NCBI GenBank assembly: GCA_002346305.1
Contig: DDZI01000072.1
Location: 4,217 to 36,728, forward strand
Source: Actinobacteria bacterium UBA3012
GTDB lineage: Bacteria; Actinomycetota; Actinomycetes; Nanopelagicales; Nanopelagicaceae
Length of the DNA: 32,512 nucleotides
Reading direction: 5' to 3'
Positions 1 through 7,567 of the stretch are shown here, piece by piece. The first letter of the stretch is position 1. Each line of letters opens with the position of its first letter. The notes beneath the pieces were generated by a model. It saw nothing but the letters and a program-made list of their open reading frames with translations. It was not told the origin of the DNA and ran no database searches. The position numbers and the translations under genes were made by a program.

Positions 1-153
1 TCTTGAAGTAAACCGTGCCCAATTGTTGAAACATTTTTCGAACCTGGATCGGGAACAAACATCAAACCATCTTTTGCAACAGTTTCATCAAGAGTTTGAT
101 TTGTAACTCCAGGCTGGACAACTGCCAACATTTGGGCACGGTTTACTTCAAGA
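1..153. repeat. Inverted repeat at window edge (1-22 versus 132-153)
   Basis: Bases 1-22 are a perfect reverse complement of 132-153, with 109 bases between them. The match stops at base 23 and may continue to the left outside the window. The inward copy lies in sensible codons of the FAD oxidase. The edge copy breaks the family motif after STIG. A fold-back assembly or amplification junction is more likely than a biological repeat, but a true inverted repeat cannot be excluded from this sequence. Confidence 0.8.
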
Positions 154-461
154 ATTTTATTCATCTTGTTCATACTCAAAACAATTCCACCATTTAATGG
201 AACAGTCGCAGCGCACAAGTTACTTCCGGCTCCTCGAGCAATTATCGGAGTCTTAGTACTTGCTGCAAATTTCACGATTTCGACAACTTCTTGAGTAGAC
301 CTTGGCGTAACTACAACTTCTGGCAATCCATGAAAAAGTGGAGTTGCATCACGACTATAACTTTCTAAAGCAACAGCATCACCATGCACTATTTCAGCGC
401 CAACCAGAGCAGTCAGGCGATCAACCAATTTTTGGTTATCGGGGTTTGGGGCTGGTGACAT
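1..461 (-). CDS. FAD-binding oxidase, GlcD-like (glycolate/D-lactate type), cut at window start
   Basis: The N-terminal 153 codons of an FAD-linked oxidase (FAD_binding_4, vanillyl-alcohol-oxidase fold) are visible. This family oxidises 2-hydroxyacids such as glycolate or D-lactate. Seen: a start ATG at 461, an acceptable purine-rich stretch upstream (GGCAGG), an ESYSRDAT segment near residues 33-40, and the FAD pyrophosphate-binding loop RGAGSN at 76-81. Residues 135-148 then approach the family block PDP..STIG. After STIG the family continues with a glycine-rich GN.. block, but here the reading changes to HGLLQ exactly where bases 1-22 copy 132-153 in inverted orientation. The last few residues are therefore probably not native. 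It is transcribed divergently from the sugar-acid operon that starts at 559. The family is clear; the substrate is not. Confidence 0.8.
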   Translation of the reverse strand, partial: MSPAPNPDNQKLVDRLTALVGAEIVHGDAVALESYSRDATPLFHGLPEVVVTPRSTQEVVEIVKFAASTKTPIIARGAGSNLCAATVPLNGGIVLSMNKMNKILEVNRAQMLAVVQPGVTNQTLDETVAKDGLMFVPDPGSKNVSTIGHGLLQ

Positions 462-488
462 TGGGGCTTGCCTGCCTTTCTGCCGGTG

Positions 489-529
489 TTAGGGGGTACT
501 CAAATTAGGGGTACTCGCCGTAGAGTACC
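489..529. promoter_or_regulatory. Repeated GGTACTC operator-like element in divergent promoter
   Basis: In the 97-base gap between the divergent FAD oxidase and the SMP-30 operon, TTAGGGG(G)TACTC occurs twice as a direct repeat (489-501 and 505-516). The second copy forms an inverted repeat with GAGTACC at 523-529 (7-base arms, 6-base loop). Repeated and palindromic elements in a divergent promoter suggest binding of a dimeric regulator. GntR and LacI proteins are both encoded in the window, but which one binds here is unknown. Confidence 0.45.
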
Positions 530-558
530 GCTCAAAGATAACCATAAATGGGGGCAAA

Positions 559-1434
559 ATGCAGGCAACCGTCTTTGATCAGCGGCGAAACATTCTCGGT
601 GAGGGCCCAACCGCCACCGGCGCTAAAAATCAGCAGATTCAATGGGTCGACATCATGGGCAAGGCGGTTCGCTCCCGTCATTTAATCTCTGGAGAAATTT
701 CGGAATATGCAACAGCTGAGCATGTTGGTTTTGCAATCCCGCGCAAGAGTGGCGGAGATGTAATCGGAACAGCGAATGGACCACACCTTCGTGATGCTGA
801 TGGAACTTTGCATAAATTGCCAACTCGGATAGATGCCGATGGTTTTAGTGCGACACAAGTAGTTCGCTGGAATGATGGGAAAATTTCTCCTGCTGGAGAT
901 CTATTTTTGGGAACGATGGGTTATAAATTTGAAAGTAATGCCGCTGCTCTTTACCAGATGCGCGGAGATGGAAAACATATGCGCCGGATTTTTGGGGATG
1001 TAACAATCAGTAATGGTCTGGATTGGACGCCTGACGGCAAAACCATGTTTTACATTGACACTACTTTACAAAGAGTGGATAAGTTAGATGTGGTCGAACG
1101 AGATGTGATCAACCGTCGTCCATTTATTAATTTTTCAGAGAGCATGGGAATGCCAGATGGAATGTCAGTTGATGCAAACGGAAATCTTTGGGTCGCATTT
1201 TGGACCGGTTCTGCAGTGCGTTGCTTTGATGGTGAAAATGGAAAGCAACTTGATGAAATAAATTGTCCTACCCCGAGAATTACTTCATGTGTATTTGCTG
1301 GTGAAAATTTAGATCAATTAATTATCACAAGTGCTCGTGAAGAAAGTGAAGTGGGAGAACCAAAGGAATCAGGAATGACATTCATCGCAACTCCCGGAGT
1401 GCGTGGTCAAAAGACCACACTCTTTGGAGCGTAA
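559..1434 (+). CDS. SMP-30/gluconolactonase-family sugar lactonase
   Basis: Predicted cytoplasmic lactonase that hydrolyses an aldonolactone to the aldonic acid, the step after a sugar dehydrogenase. It is 291 aa, normal for the SMP-30/Gluconolactonase/LRE-like beta-propeller family. Metal ligands can be matched: E15 in LGEGP, N152 in SNGLDW and D200 in MPDGM. The substrate-binding segment RWNDGK is at 103-108. The start ATG at 559 is preceded by a GGGGG run (550-554) at usable spacing. There is no signal peptide. It leads an operon whose next genes are a KDG-type kinase (one-base overlap) and a KDPG/KDPGal aldolase, so a gluconate- or galactonate-type lactone is likely. The exact sugar cannot be read from sequence. 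Confidence 0.85.
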   Translation: MQATVFDQRRNILGEGPTATGAKNQQIQWVDIMGKAVRSRHLISGEISEYATAEHVGFAIPRKSGGDVIGTANGPHLRDADGTLHKLPTRIDADGFSATQVVRWNDGKISPAGDLFLGTMGYKFESNAAALYQMRGDGKHMRRIFGDVTISNGLDWTPDGKTMFYIDTTLQRVDKLDVVERDVINRRPFINFSESMGMPDGMSVDANGNLWVAFWTGSAVRCFDGENGKQLDEINCPTPRITSCVFAGENLDQLIITSAREESEVGEPKESGMTFIATPGVRGQKTTLFGA

Positions 1435-2387
1435 TGCCTGATCTATATACCTTTGGCGAAGCAATGGCGTTGTTTCTATCCGAGGACACCGACTCAGTTA
1501 TTGATGCAAAGTTGTATCGCAGAAGCACGGCTGGTGCGGAAGGAAATGTTGCTGTAGCAGTTTCAAGGCTTGGTCTGCATGCGCATTTTTATACCCATTT
1601 AGGACAAGATGAATTAGGTACTGCAATTCTTGATGATTTCATCGCTGAGGGTGTGGATGTATCTGAAGTTAAGCGAGTGCCAGAATTTAGTGGCACCATG
1701 ATCAGAAATCCTGGTACTACCCGCCCTGTTGAAGCTACCTACTTAAGAAAAGGTGCAGCAGCGACAACAATTTCTCCTGCTGACATTAATTTAGGAATGT
1801 TGCACTCATCTAAATGGGTTCATACAACTGGGATTACTTGTGCAATCTCAACAACTGCGGCAAGTGCTGTTGATTTTGCATTAGCAAAAGCTAGGGATGC
1901 AAAAATTGCTTGCAGTTTAGATTTGAATATCAGACGAAAGTTATGGAGCGAAGCCCAGGCACGAGTTGTCCTTGAACCATTAGCCCATGATGTTGACCTG
2001 CTTATCGGTGGAGAAGATGAGTACCTTGCGATTTTCGGTGAGCAGGATCCAAAGCGCGCCTTGGAATTAGTTGCAGAGCGTGGATGCAAAATAGCGATCA
2101 TGACCAAAGGTGACCAAAAAATTCGTTACCTTATTAATGGAGAGTTTGGGGAAATCACTCCACCAAAAGTCAAAGCTGTAGACCCAGTTGGATCAGGAGA
2201 TGCATTTACAGGTGGTGTGATCTCAGGTTTGCTAAGTGGATTAACTCCCATAGATGCAATAAAGCAGGGAAGTGTTTCTGGTGCTCGCGTAGCAAGCCAA
2301 TTTGGCGATTGGGCTGGATTGCCAACTGGGGTTAAAGGTAGGACTGACCCAGCGATAATTGCCCAACTAACCGGAGGAGTCCAATGA
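1434..2387 (+). CDS. PfkB-family sugar kinase, 2-keto-3-deoxygluconate/galactonate kinase type
   Basis: Predicted to phosphorylate 2-keto-3-deoxy-gluconate or -galactonate with ATP. The 317-aa protein has the PfkB/ribokinase layout. The N-terminal glycine-rich sugar-binding motif GAEGNVAVAVSRLG is at 34-47. A YLRKGAA segment at 103-109 resembles the KDG kinase substrate loop. The C-terminal signature DPVGSGDAFTGG is at 250-261, with catalytic base D256 and the anion hole formed by GSGD. The start overlaps the lactonase stop by one base, and the stop overlaps the aldolase start by four, so the genes are translationally coupled. KDG kinase is favoured by the adjacent KDPG/KDPGal aldolase; fructokinase-like specificity is a less likely alternative. 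Confidence 0.85.
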   Translation: MPDLYTFGEAMALFLSEDTDSVIDAKLYRRSTAGAEGNVAVAVSRLGLHAHFYTHLGQDELGTAILDDFIAEGVDVSEVKRVPEFSGTMIRNPGTTRPVEATYLRKGAAATTISPADINLGMLHSSKWVHTTGITCAISTTAASAVDFALAKARDAKIACSLDLNIRRKLWSEAQARVVLEPLAHDVDLLIGGEDEYLAIFGEQDPKRALELVAERGCKIAIMTKGDQKIRYLINGEFGEITPPKVKAVDPVGSGDAFTGGVISGLLSGLTPIDAIKQGSVSGARVASQFGDWAGLPTGVKGRTDPAIIAQLTGGVQ

Positions 2388-3004
2388 GTGTTATTAAAAC
2401 ATTATTGAAAAGTGGCGCAGTTGCAATTGTCCGTACCGCCGATCAAGCCAGTTGCCAGGAAGCTGCTGATGCAATTGTTGGCGCTGGATTAACTTCAATT
2501 GAAATCACACTTACAACACCAGGGGCTTTTGATGTAATTGCTTCGCTTGCGGCACGGTCAAATGTCTGCGTCGGAGTAGGAACAGTTCTGACAACCTCTG
2601 ATGTTGCAAATGCAGCAAAAGCTGGTGCAACTTTTGTGGTTTCTCCAAATACAAATCCTGAAGTAATTACAGCGACAAAAAAAGCAGGTTTGATTTCAAT
2701 TCCTGGAGTTGCGACTCCAAGTGATGTTGCTGCGGCACTTGCTGCGGGTGCCGATGTGTTGAAATTATTTCCAGCATCTTCATACGGACCAGCGCATCTG
2801 AAAGCATTACGCGATCCATTTCCCGGAAATCTATGGTGTCCAACTGGTGGATTAAGTGTGGGTGCGGTCCCAGATTGGTTTGCTGCTGGCGCAAATATGG
2901 TTGGTCTTGGTGGACCCCTTCTAAAAGGTGGCCTGAGTGCTATCCCAGTAAATGTGGCTGCATTCTTGGCTGTTGTTGCGCAAGTAAGAGAGATAAACTC
3001 CTGA
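2384..3004 (+). CDS. KDPG/KDPGal aldolase (class I, Eda/DgoA family)
   Basis: Cleaves 2-keto-3-deoxy-6-phospho-sugar acid to pyruvate and glyceraldehyde 3-phosphate. The 206-aa TIM barrel has the family residues: R17 in AIVRT, E40 in IEITLTTP, the Schiff-base lysine K127 in LKLFPASS, and PTGG at 153-156. The segments SPNTNPEVI (87-95) and FPASSYGPAHLKALR (129-143) look closer to E. coli DgoA (2-dehydro-3-deoxy-6-phosphogalactonate aldolase) than to Eda, so a galactonate route is plausible. This is a judgement by eye. The start overlaps the kinase stop (ATGA) and follows a strong GGAGG at 2374-2378. It is the last step of the phosphorylating branch begun by the two genes upstream. Confidence 0.88.
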   Translation: MSVIKTLLKSGAVAIVRTADQASCQEAADAIVGAGLTSIEITLTTPGAFDVIASLAARSNVCVGVGTVLTTSDVANAAKAGATFVVSPNTNPEVITATKKAGLISIPGVATPSDVAAALAAGADVLKLFPASSYGPAHLKALRDPFPGNLWCPTGGLSVGAVPDWFAAGANMVGLGGPLLKGGLSAIPVNVAAFLAVVAQVREINS

Positions 3005-3006
3005 TC

Positions 3007-3765
3007 ATGAAATTACCAAATGACCATATTTTAGTAACTGGCGGAGCAAAAGGAATTGGCGCTGCAATTGTGCTCGATGCAGCACAAGCGGGAGCACGTG
3101 TCTCCTTCGTAGATATCGATGTTGCAGCTTCTGAAAAATACCTTGGTGAATTAAGAGCTGCCGGTCACAAAGTCGAATTTGAGCGCGCGGATGTAGGTAA
3201 CTTTGCTGATGTAGAACAAGCGCTCAAAAAGTTAGTTGCCAAGCAGGGTGATTTTACTGGCGTAGTGAATAATGCTGGAGTTGGTTCAAGTGCTGATCCA
3301 GTGACTATGACTGACGAAGAGTGGGATGTTTTTTTTGCGATTGATATGAAATCAATTTGGCACACTGCAAAGTTAACTTTGCCGGCCATGCGTAAAGCGC
3401 AAAAAGGCTCCATTGTAAATATTGCCTCGATTCATGGTCGTCTCACAGCGCCTAATTACTTTCCTTATGGTGCAGCGAAATCTGCAGTGCTCGGATTAAC
3501 CCGCAACATAGGAATTGATGAAGGTCATAACAACATTAGATGTAATGCAGTTTCTCCTGGATACATCATGACACCGCTTTCAGAAGCCTGGTATGCCGAA
3601 GAAGCCGGCCGTTACGAGCGTGCACTTTCAGTTCAATCAATGGGCCGCGTAGGCCAGCCAATTGAAATTGCTAAAGTCGTTACTTTCTTACTCTCAGATG
3701 CTGCCTCTTTTGTAAATGGATCAGATTGGGCTGTAGATGGCGGAATAGGAGCGCGGTCAGTATGA
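3007..3765 (+). CDS. SDR-family oxidoreductase (sugar dehydrogenase-like), copy 1
   Basis: Classical short-chain dehydrogenase of 252 aa, probably NAD-linked because an acidic DID (36-38) follows beta-2. Motifs seen: TGGAKGIG (11-18), NNAG (88-91), catalytic S141, Y154 and K158 (YGAAK). An open frame continues upstream of 3007, but that part only shadows the aldolase gene. ATG 3007 sits two bases after the aldolase stop and gives a normal SDR N-terminus. The next gene is a clear paralogue (shared DPVT.TDEEW, SIHGR.TAPNYFPY and SPGY segments) and overlaps by four bases. The operon partners suggest oxidation of an aldose to a lactone, the substrate of the SMP-30 lactonase, or of a sugar acid. 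The specific substrate is unknown. Confidence 0.85.
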   Translation: MKLPNDHILVTGGAKGIGAAIVLDAAQAGARVSFVDIDVAASEKYLGELRAAGHKVEFERADVGNFADVEQALKKLVAKQGDFTGVVNNAGVGSSADPVTMTDEEWDVFFAIDMKSIWHTAKLTLPAMRKAQKGSIVNIASIHGRLTAPNYFPYGAAKSAVLGLTRNIGIDEGHNNIRCNAVSPGYIMTPLSEAWYAEEAGRYERALSVQSMGRVGQPIEIAKVVTFLLSDAASFVNGSDWAVDGGIGARSV

Positions 3766-4550
3766 GTTCATCAAATTCATCAAATTCATCGATGGCATTA
3801 AAAGGTCATCACGTTTTAGTAACTGGCGGATCTCAAGGAATTGGCGCAGCAATAGTTGTAGATGCTGCGGCTGAGGGTGCTCGAGTTTCATTTTTTGATA
3901 TTGATGTAGAACGTGGTGAAGCGTTAGCCGCTAAATTAAATTCCGAAGGTAATGAAGTGCTCTTTGTTAAAGCTGATGTTTCAAAGTTCGAGCCATTTAA
4001 AGCAGCCTTTGATGTAGCTGTTGCAAAATTCGGCCCAGTAACCGCAGCCTGTTCAAATGCAGGACGAAACTCTTATGCAGATCCAGTCACTTACACAGAT
4101 GAAGAGTGGGAATCATTTTTTGCACTTGATTTAAAATCAAGTTGGTACATTTCAAAATTATGTTTACCTGAGATGCGCAAAGCCAAAAAAGGATCAATTG
4201 TTTTTATCTCATCGATTCATGGTCGGATGACCGCACCAAATTATTTCCCATACTCTGCTGCAAAAGGTGGATTAATTGGCTTAGCTCGCAACTTGGCTCT
4301 TGATGAGGGCCCACGAAATATCCGGACCAACACAGTTTCTCCAGGGTATACATTGACAGCCTTGGTTGACTCTTATTTTGACCTCTACCCTGATCGCAAA
4401 GCGGACGCCGAAGCGGTGCAACCTATGGCTCGAATGGGAAATCCTTCGGAAATTGCAAAAGTGGTCTCTTTTGTTTTATCTGATAATGCTTCGTTTATAA
4501 ATGGAGCAGATTTAATGGTTGATGGTGGACTTCACGCACGGTTTGCTTAA
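3762..4550 (+). CDS. SDR-family oxidoreductase (sugar dehydrogenase-like), copy 2
   Basis: Tandem paralogue of the preceding SDR, 262 aa. Motifs: TGGSQGIG (21-28), SNAG (98-101; the usual first Asn of NNAG is Ser), S151, Y164 and K168 (YSAAK), and DID at 46-48 favouring NAD. The start at 3762 is chosen because the ATGA overlaps the upstream stop and AGGAG lies about ten bases before it. The internal ATG at 3792 has no ribosome binding site. The resulting N-terminus is a low-complexity SSSNSSNSS stretch coded by a 9-base repeat and is probably disordered. The two copies may act on different epimers or at successive oxidation steps, or form a heteromer; this is inference. Confidence 0.83.
   Translation: MSSSNSSNSSMALKGHHVLVTGGSQGIGAAIVVDAAAEGARVSFFDIDVERGEALAAKLNSEGNEVLFVKADVSKFEPFKAAFDVAVAKFGPVTAACSNAGRNSYADPVTYTDEEWESFFALDLKSSWYISKLCLPEMRKAKKGSIVFISSIHGRMTAPNYFPYSAAKGGLIGLARNLALDEGPRNIRTNTVSPGYTLTALVDSYFDLYPDRKADAEAVQPMARMGNPSEIAKVVSFVLSDNASFINGADLMVDGGLHARFA
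3767..3790 (+). repeat. 9-base tandem repeat (TTCATCAAA, about 2.7 copies)
   Basis: Two full copies and one partial copy of TTCATCAAA lie between the overlapping start (3762) and the internal ATG (3792) of the second SDR. The repeat encodes the Ser/Asn-rich N-terminal tail. Its unit of nine bases keeps frame if copies are gained or lost, so tail length could vary among strains. Confidence 0.8.
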
Positions 4551-4585
4551 TTTAATTTTATAAATTGAAAAAAGGGGAGTAATAA

Positions 4586-5506
4586 ATGTCAGAGTGGAAA
4601 AGCAGTCGCGACCCAAAAGGTCCAATGCATGCTGGTATTTCATTATTAAGTAATCAAAAGGTCGTAAGTGCTGATGCAGATAATCTACCTGAGAGTGCAA
4701 AGAGATTTGCCGATGGAACTCGCTGGAAGGTGGAAATTCCATCTGTTGAAGGACCGGCTGCCATGCGCGTTGTTATTGAAGAAGCCGCAAAACATAAATT
4801 AGATTTCCATCGCGCCAGCCAAGGTAGCGGAATCATGATGCTTACAGATCCAGAGATTAAAGAATTTTTAGAGCTGGGCGAGAAAGCTAAAGCCGAAGTT
4901 TGTCTTTTTGTCGGCCCACGTTCCTCTTGGGATATTGGTCGTGCAACTATTGGCACATCAAGTGCAACAGTTCATCCATCACTACGTGGCGCCGATCAAC
5001 TTCGATTTGCCGTAGAGGATGTTCTGCACGGAGTCAAGCTGGGAGTTAAATCGATATTAGTTGGCGATATTGGATTACTTGATGTTTTAGGTAAAGCTAA
5101 ACGCAGTGGAGATTTGCCGGCAGATTTAGTATTGAAAACCTCAGTTGCACTTCCTTGCAACAACCCAGCGACCGCCGCGTTGTATGAAGATCTTGGCGCT
5201 TCTACTTTGAACCTAACTACCGATTTATCGTTGGCTCAGATTTCAGCTATCCGTTCGCAAGTTGATATCCCTGTGGATGTATACGTAGAAGCTGCTGACG
5301 ATTTTGGAGGAGCGGTTCGTCATTATGAGGTTCCAGATTTAGTTCGCGTTGCTGCTCCTATTTATTTGAAATTTACCGTTCGTAATGCTCCTGGGTTATA
5401 TCCATCTGGTACCCATTTGCAAGGTGCGGTTGAAGCAACGGCACGTGAACGAGTACGTCGTGCAGCAATTGGAACTGGAATGCTCACTCGCTACGAAATG
5501 AGTTAA
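4586..5506 (+). CDS. U32-peptidase-like TIM-barrel protein of unknown function
   Basis: A 306-aa protein with no signal peptide and no membrane segment. It resembles, from memory, actinobacterial proteins annotated as U32-family peptidase. Suggestive segments are EIPSVEGP (50-57), HRASQGSGIMMLTDPEI (74-90), GVKSILVGDIGLL and LYEDLGASTLNL. The last is typical of a barrel strand/turn in U32-type proteins. I cannot identify protease catalytic residues, and a peptidase role is doubtful in this setting. A strong GGGGAG site lies just before ATG 4586. It sits between sugar dehydrogenases and the DUF5107/TPR gene in one operon, so a role in sugar-acid catabolism, for example as an aldolase-like enzyme, is possible but unproven. 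Confidence 0.6.
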   Translation: MSEWKSSRDPKGPMHAGISLLSNQKVVSADADNLPESAKRFADGTRWKVEIPSVEGPAAMRVVIEEAAKHKLDFHRASQGSGIMMLTDPEIKEFLELGEKAKAEVCLFVGPRSSWDIGRATIGTSSATVHPSLRGADQLRFAVEDVLHGVKLGVKSILVGDIGLLDVLGKAKRSGDLPADLVLKTSVALPCNNPATAALYEDLGASTLNLTTDLSLAQISAIRSQVDIPVDVYVEAADDFGGAVRHYEVPDLVRVAAPIYLKFTVRNAPGLYPSGTHLQGAVEATARERVRRAAIGTGMLTRYEMS

Positions 5507-5508
5507 AA

Positions 5509-7536
5509 ATTTCACAAAGTAAAGCTTTTGTCTCCAAAATATCGATTCAGGGAGCGCAAATCGGGGGCGAAAATCCACTTCCGATTTTCAGAAATCAAAA
5601 TAGGGACCGCTCGGTAAAGTTTCTAAATGAGTTTTCTGCTGAACAAAGCAATTTAGTTGGATATGAAACTGGCGAAATCTATCCTCCACACCGTTGGCAA
5701 GACAGATACACCCGAGAATTAACTTCAACAGAAATCACCACAGTAGTTCTTGAAAATGAATACTTGAAAGCAACTTTTTTGCCTGAACTTGGCGGACGTT
5801 TATACTCACTTTTTGATAAAGAGAATCAACGAGAATTACTGTTTACTAATCCAATTCTGCAATTTGCCAACCTGTCGATTTTAAACGCTTGGTTTTCAGG
5901 CGGTATTGAATGGAATATGGGGCAATATGGCCATACATTTGGAACCTGCTCGCCTGTTCATATCGCAAAGTTAATTGATGAAGATGGCCATGAATTTATC
6001 CGAATTTATGATTATGAGAGAACTCGGAATTTCCATTGGGCTATTGATTGTCATTTGCCCTCAGGAGCAAGGAATTTAAGAGTTCATGTCCGGATAATGA
6101 ATGATCGGACTGAAATGACGCCAATGTATTGGTGGACAAATATTGCAGTTCGTGAAACTCCAAAAGCCCGAGTATTTGGTAGCACCGATGATGTTATTTT
6201 CGTGGATCAAGGTTTTGCCGGCTATGGAACTGGCAAATTGCCTTATCTGCCAACAGTGCCAGGTGTTGACCTCTCTTTTCCTCAGAATTTTCCATTTGCA
6301 AATGAGTATTTCTTTCAAAACCCCAAATCTATTAGCTCGCCATGGGAATCAATCCTTTATGAGGACGGTCAAGTTTTTTATGAGCGCAGTACAGCTGCAT
6401 TGCGCTACAAGAAGATGTTTTGCTGGGGCAATCACGTTGGAGGAAGGGGCTGGCAGGAATTCCTTTCAGATGCTTCCTCACCAAATTTCTCTCCTTATTT
6501 AGAACTTCAGGCTGGACTTGCTCCAACCCAATTGCATGGTTACCAAATGCCTGGCCATTCGGAAATTACTTTCACACAATTTTTCGGTAGTTTTGAAAAA
6601 ACAGAAAATCAGCTACTACTCAAAGCAGAGTGGTCAGCTGCGCAAGAAAAAATGTCAGATCAAATAGAAAAAGTTGCTCCAATCGATTTACTTGAAAGTG
6701 AAAATCTGAGATTTGAAAAACTAGCGACTAAGGAACCAGCGGAGATTCTGTTCCGTGGAAGTAGCTGGGGTGCAGTTGAACAAAGACGCAGGGAAAAATC
6801 TGGAGAGAATATTCCTGCTGGCTTACTTTTCGAACCTGCCAAAAGCGATCAGACGGGCGATTGGATTGAATTACTTGAAAATGGAAATTATCCAATTAGT
6901 GATGTGACGAAGGTTCCCACATCATGGATGGTTCAAAAAGAATGGATTTCGCTTTTAGAAGAGAGCCGCCAAAATTGGTTAAGTGCACTTCATATTGGAA
7001 ATTACTATTTTGAAATTGGTGAGAAAGAATTAGCGATTTACCATTGGAATAAATCTCTAGATTTCGAATCTTCGCCTTGGGCACTACGAAATTTAGCAAT
7101 TGCACAAAGAGATTCTGGAAATTTATCGGCAGCTTTAGAGCTTTATGAAAAAGCTATAAACAAATTTTCTTCAGAGTTACATGATGCTTTTTATGAAGAG
7201 TATTTACAGTTACTTATTTTTGCAGAAAAATACGAGCAACTTTGGAAAATTTACACTGAGATTATTTCAATTAGAGTTCCAAGTGAGCGAATAGATTTAG
7301 CAGCGGCGAAAGCGGCGTTGCAATTAGGTCACTTTGAATTTTTAGCAAAGATCTTTACGCGCACTTTTGCCCAAATTCGAGAAGGCGAATCCACGTTAGT
7401 TGCGATCTGGTTTGAGTATCAGGCGATTTTGGCTGCGCAGGCATCCGGGGTTCCGGTTGATGATCAAATCAGAAAACAGGTCAGACAAAGTGCCAGGCCG
7501 CCAAAAAATATAGATTTTAGGATGATCGAGAGTTAG
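5509..7536 (+). CDS. DUF5107 domain plus TPR-repeat protein, non-canonical start
   Basis: Large cytoplasmic protein. The first part resembles DUF5107, a beta-rich carbohydrate-related domain (FLPELGGRLYSL, GGIEWNMGQYGH, TPMYWWTNIAV). The C-terminal third carries tetratricopeptide-like helices (SALHIGNYYFEIGEKELAIYH and following). The frame is open from 5449, and codons upstream of the first TTG (5764) still read as protein, including GGENPLPIF and YPPHRW, which fit the start of DUF5107. No ATG, GTG or TTG exists in frame between 5449 and 5764. The best start is ATT at 5509, two bases after the upstream stop, giving 675 aa beginning (M)SQSKAFVSK. An upstream sequence error could also hide the true start. 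It is co-transcribed with sugar genes; function unknown. Confidence 0.75.
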   Translation: MSQSKAFVSKISIQGAQIGGENPLPIFRNQNRDRSVKFLNEFSAEQSNLVGYETGEIYPPHRWQDRYTRELTSTEITTVVLENEYLKATFLPELGGRLYSLFDKENQRELLFTNPILQFANLSILNAWFSGGIEWNMGQYGHTFGTCSPVHIAKLIDEDGHEFIRIYDYERTRNFHWAIDCHLPSGARNLRVHVRIMNDRTEMTPMYWWTNIAVRETPKARVFGSTDDVIFVDQGFAGYGTGKLPYLPTVPGVDLSFPQNFPFANEYFFQNPKSISSPWESILYEDGQVFYERSTAALRYKKMFCWGNHVGGRGWQEFLSDASSPNFSPYLELQAGLAPTQLHGYQMPGHSEITFTQFFGSFEKTENQLLLKAEWSAAQEKMSDQIEKVAPIDLLESENLRFEKLATKEPAEILFRGSSWGAVEQRRREKSGENIPAGLLFEPAKSDQTGDWIELLENGNYPISDVTKVPTSWMVQKEWISLLEESRQNWLSALHIGNYYFEIGEKELAIYHWNKSLDFESSPWALRNLAIAQRDSGNLSAALELYEKAINKFSSELHDAFYEEYLQLLIFAEKYEQLWKIYTEIISIRVPSERIDLAAAKAALQLGHFEFLAKIFTRTFAQIREGESTLVAIWFEYQAILAAQASGVPVDDQIRKQVRQSARPPKNIDFRMIES

Positions 7537-7567
7537 CAAAATCCAGCCCTTCGAATAGTATTAAGGC

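Noticed and set aside
2833..3006. Upstream extension of the first SDR frame to 2833
   Set aside because: The extra residues are Cys/Trp-rich noise overlapping the aldolase gene; ATG 3007 gives a normal SDR start just after the aldolase stop.
3767..3790. CRISPR-like or phase-variable repeat
   Set aside because: Fewer than three copies of a 9-base unit with no spacers; the unit is a multiple of three so it cannot switch frame.
5764..7536. DUF5107/TPR gene starting at TTG 5764
   Set aside because: Coding sequence with family-like motifs continues about 85 codons upstream, so this start would cut into the domain.
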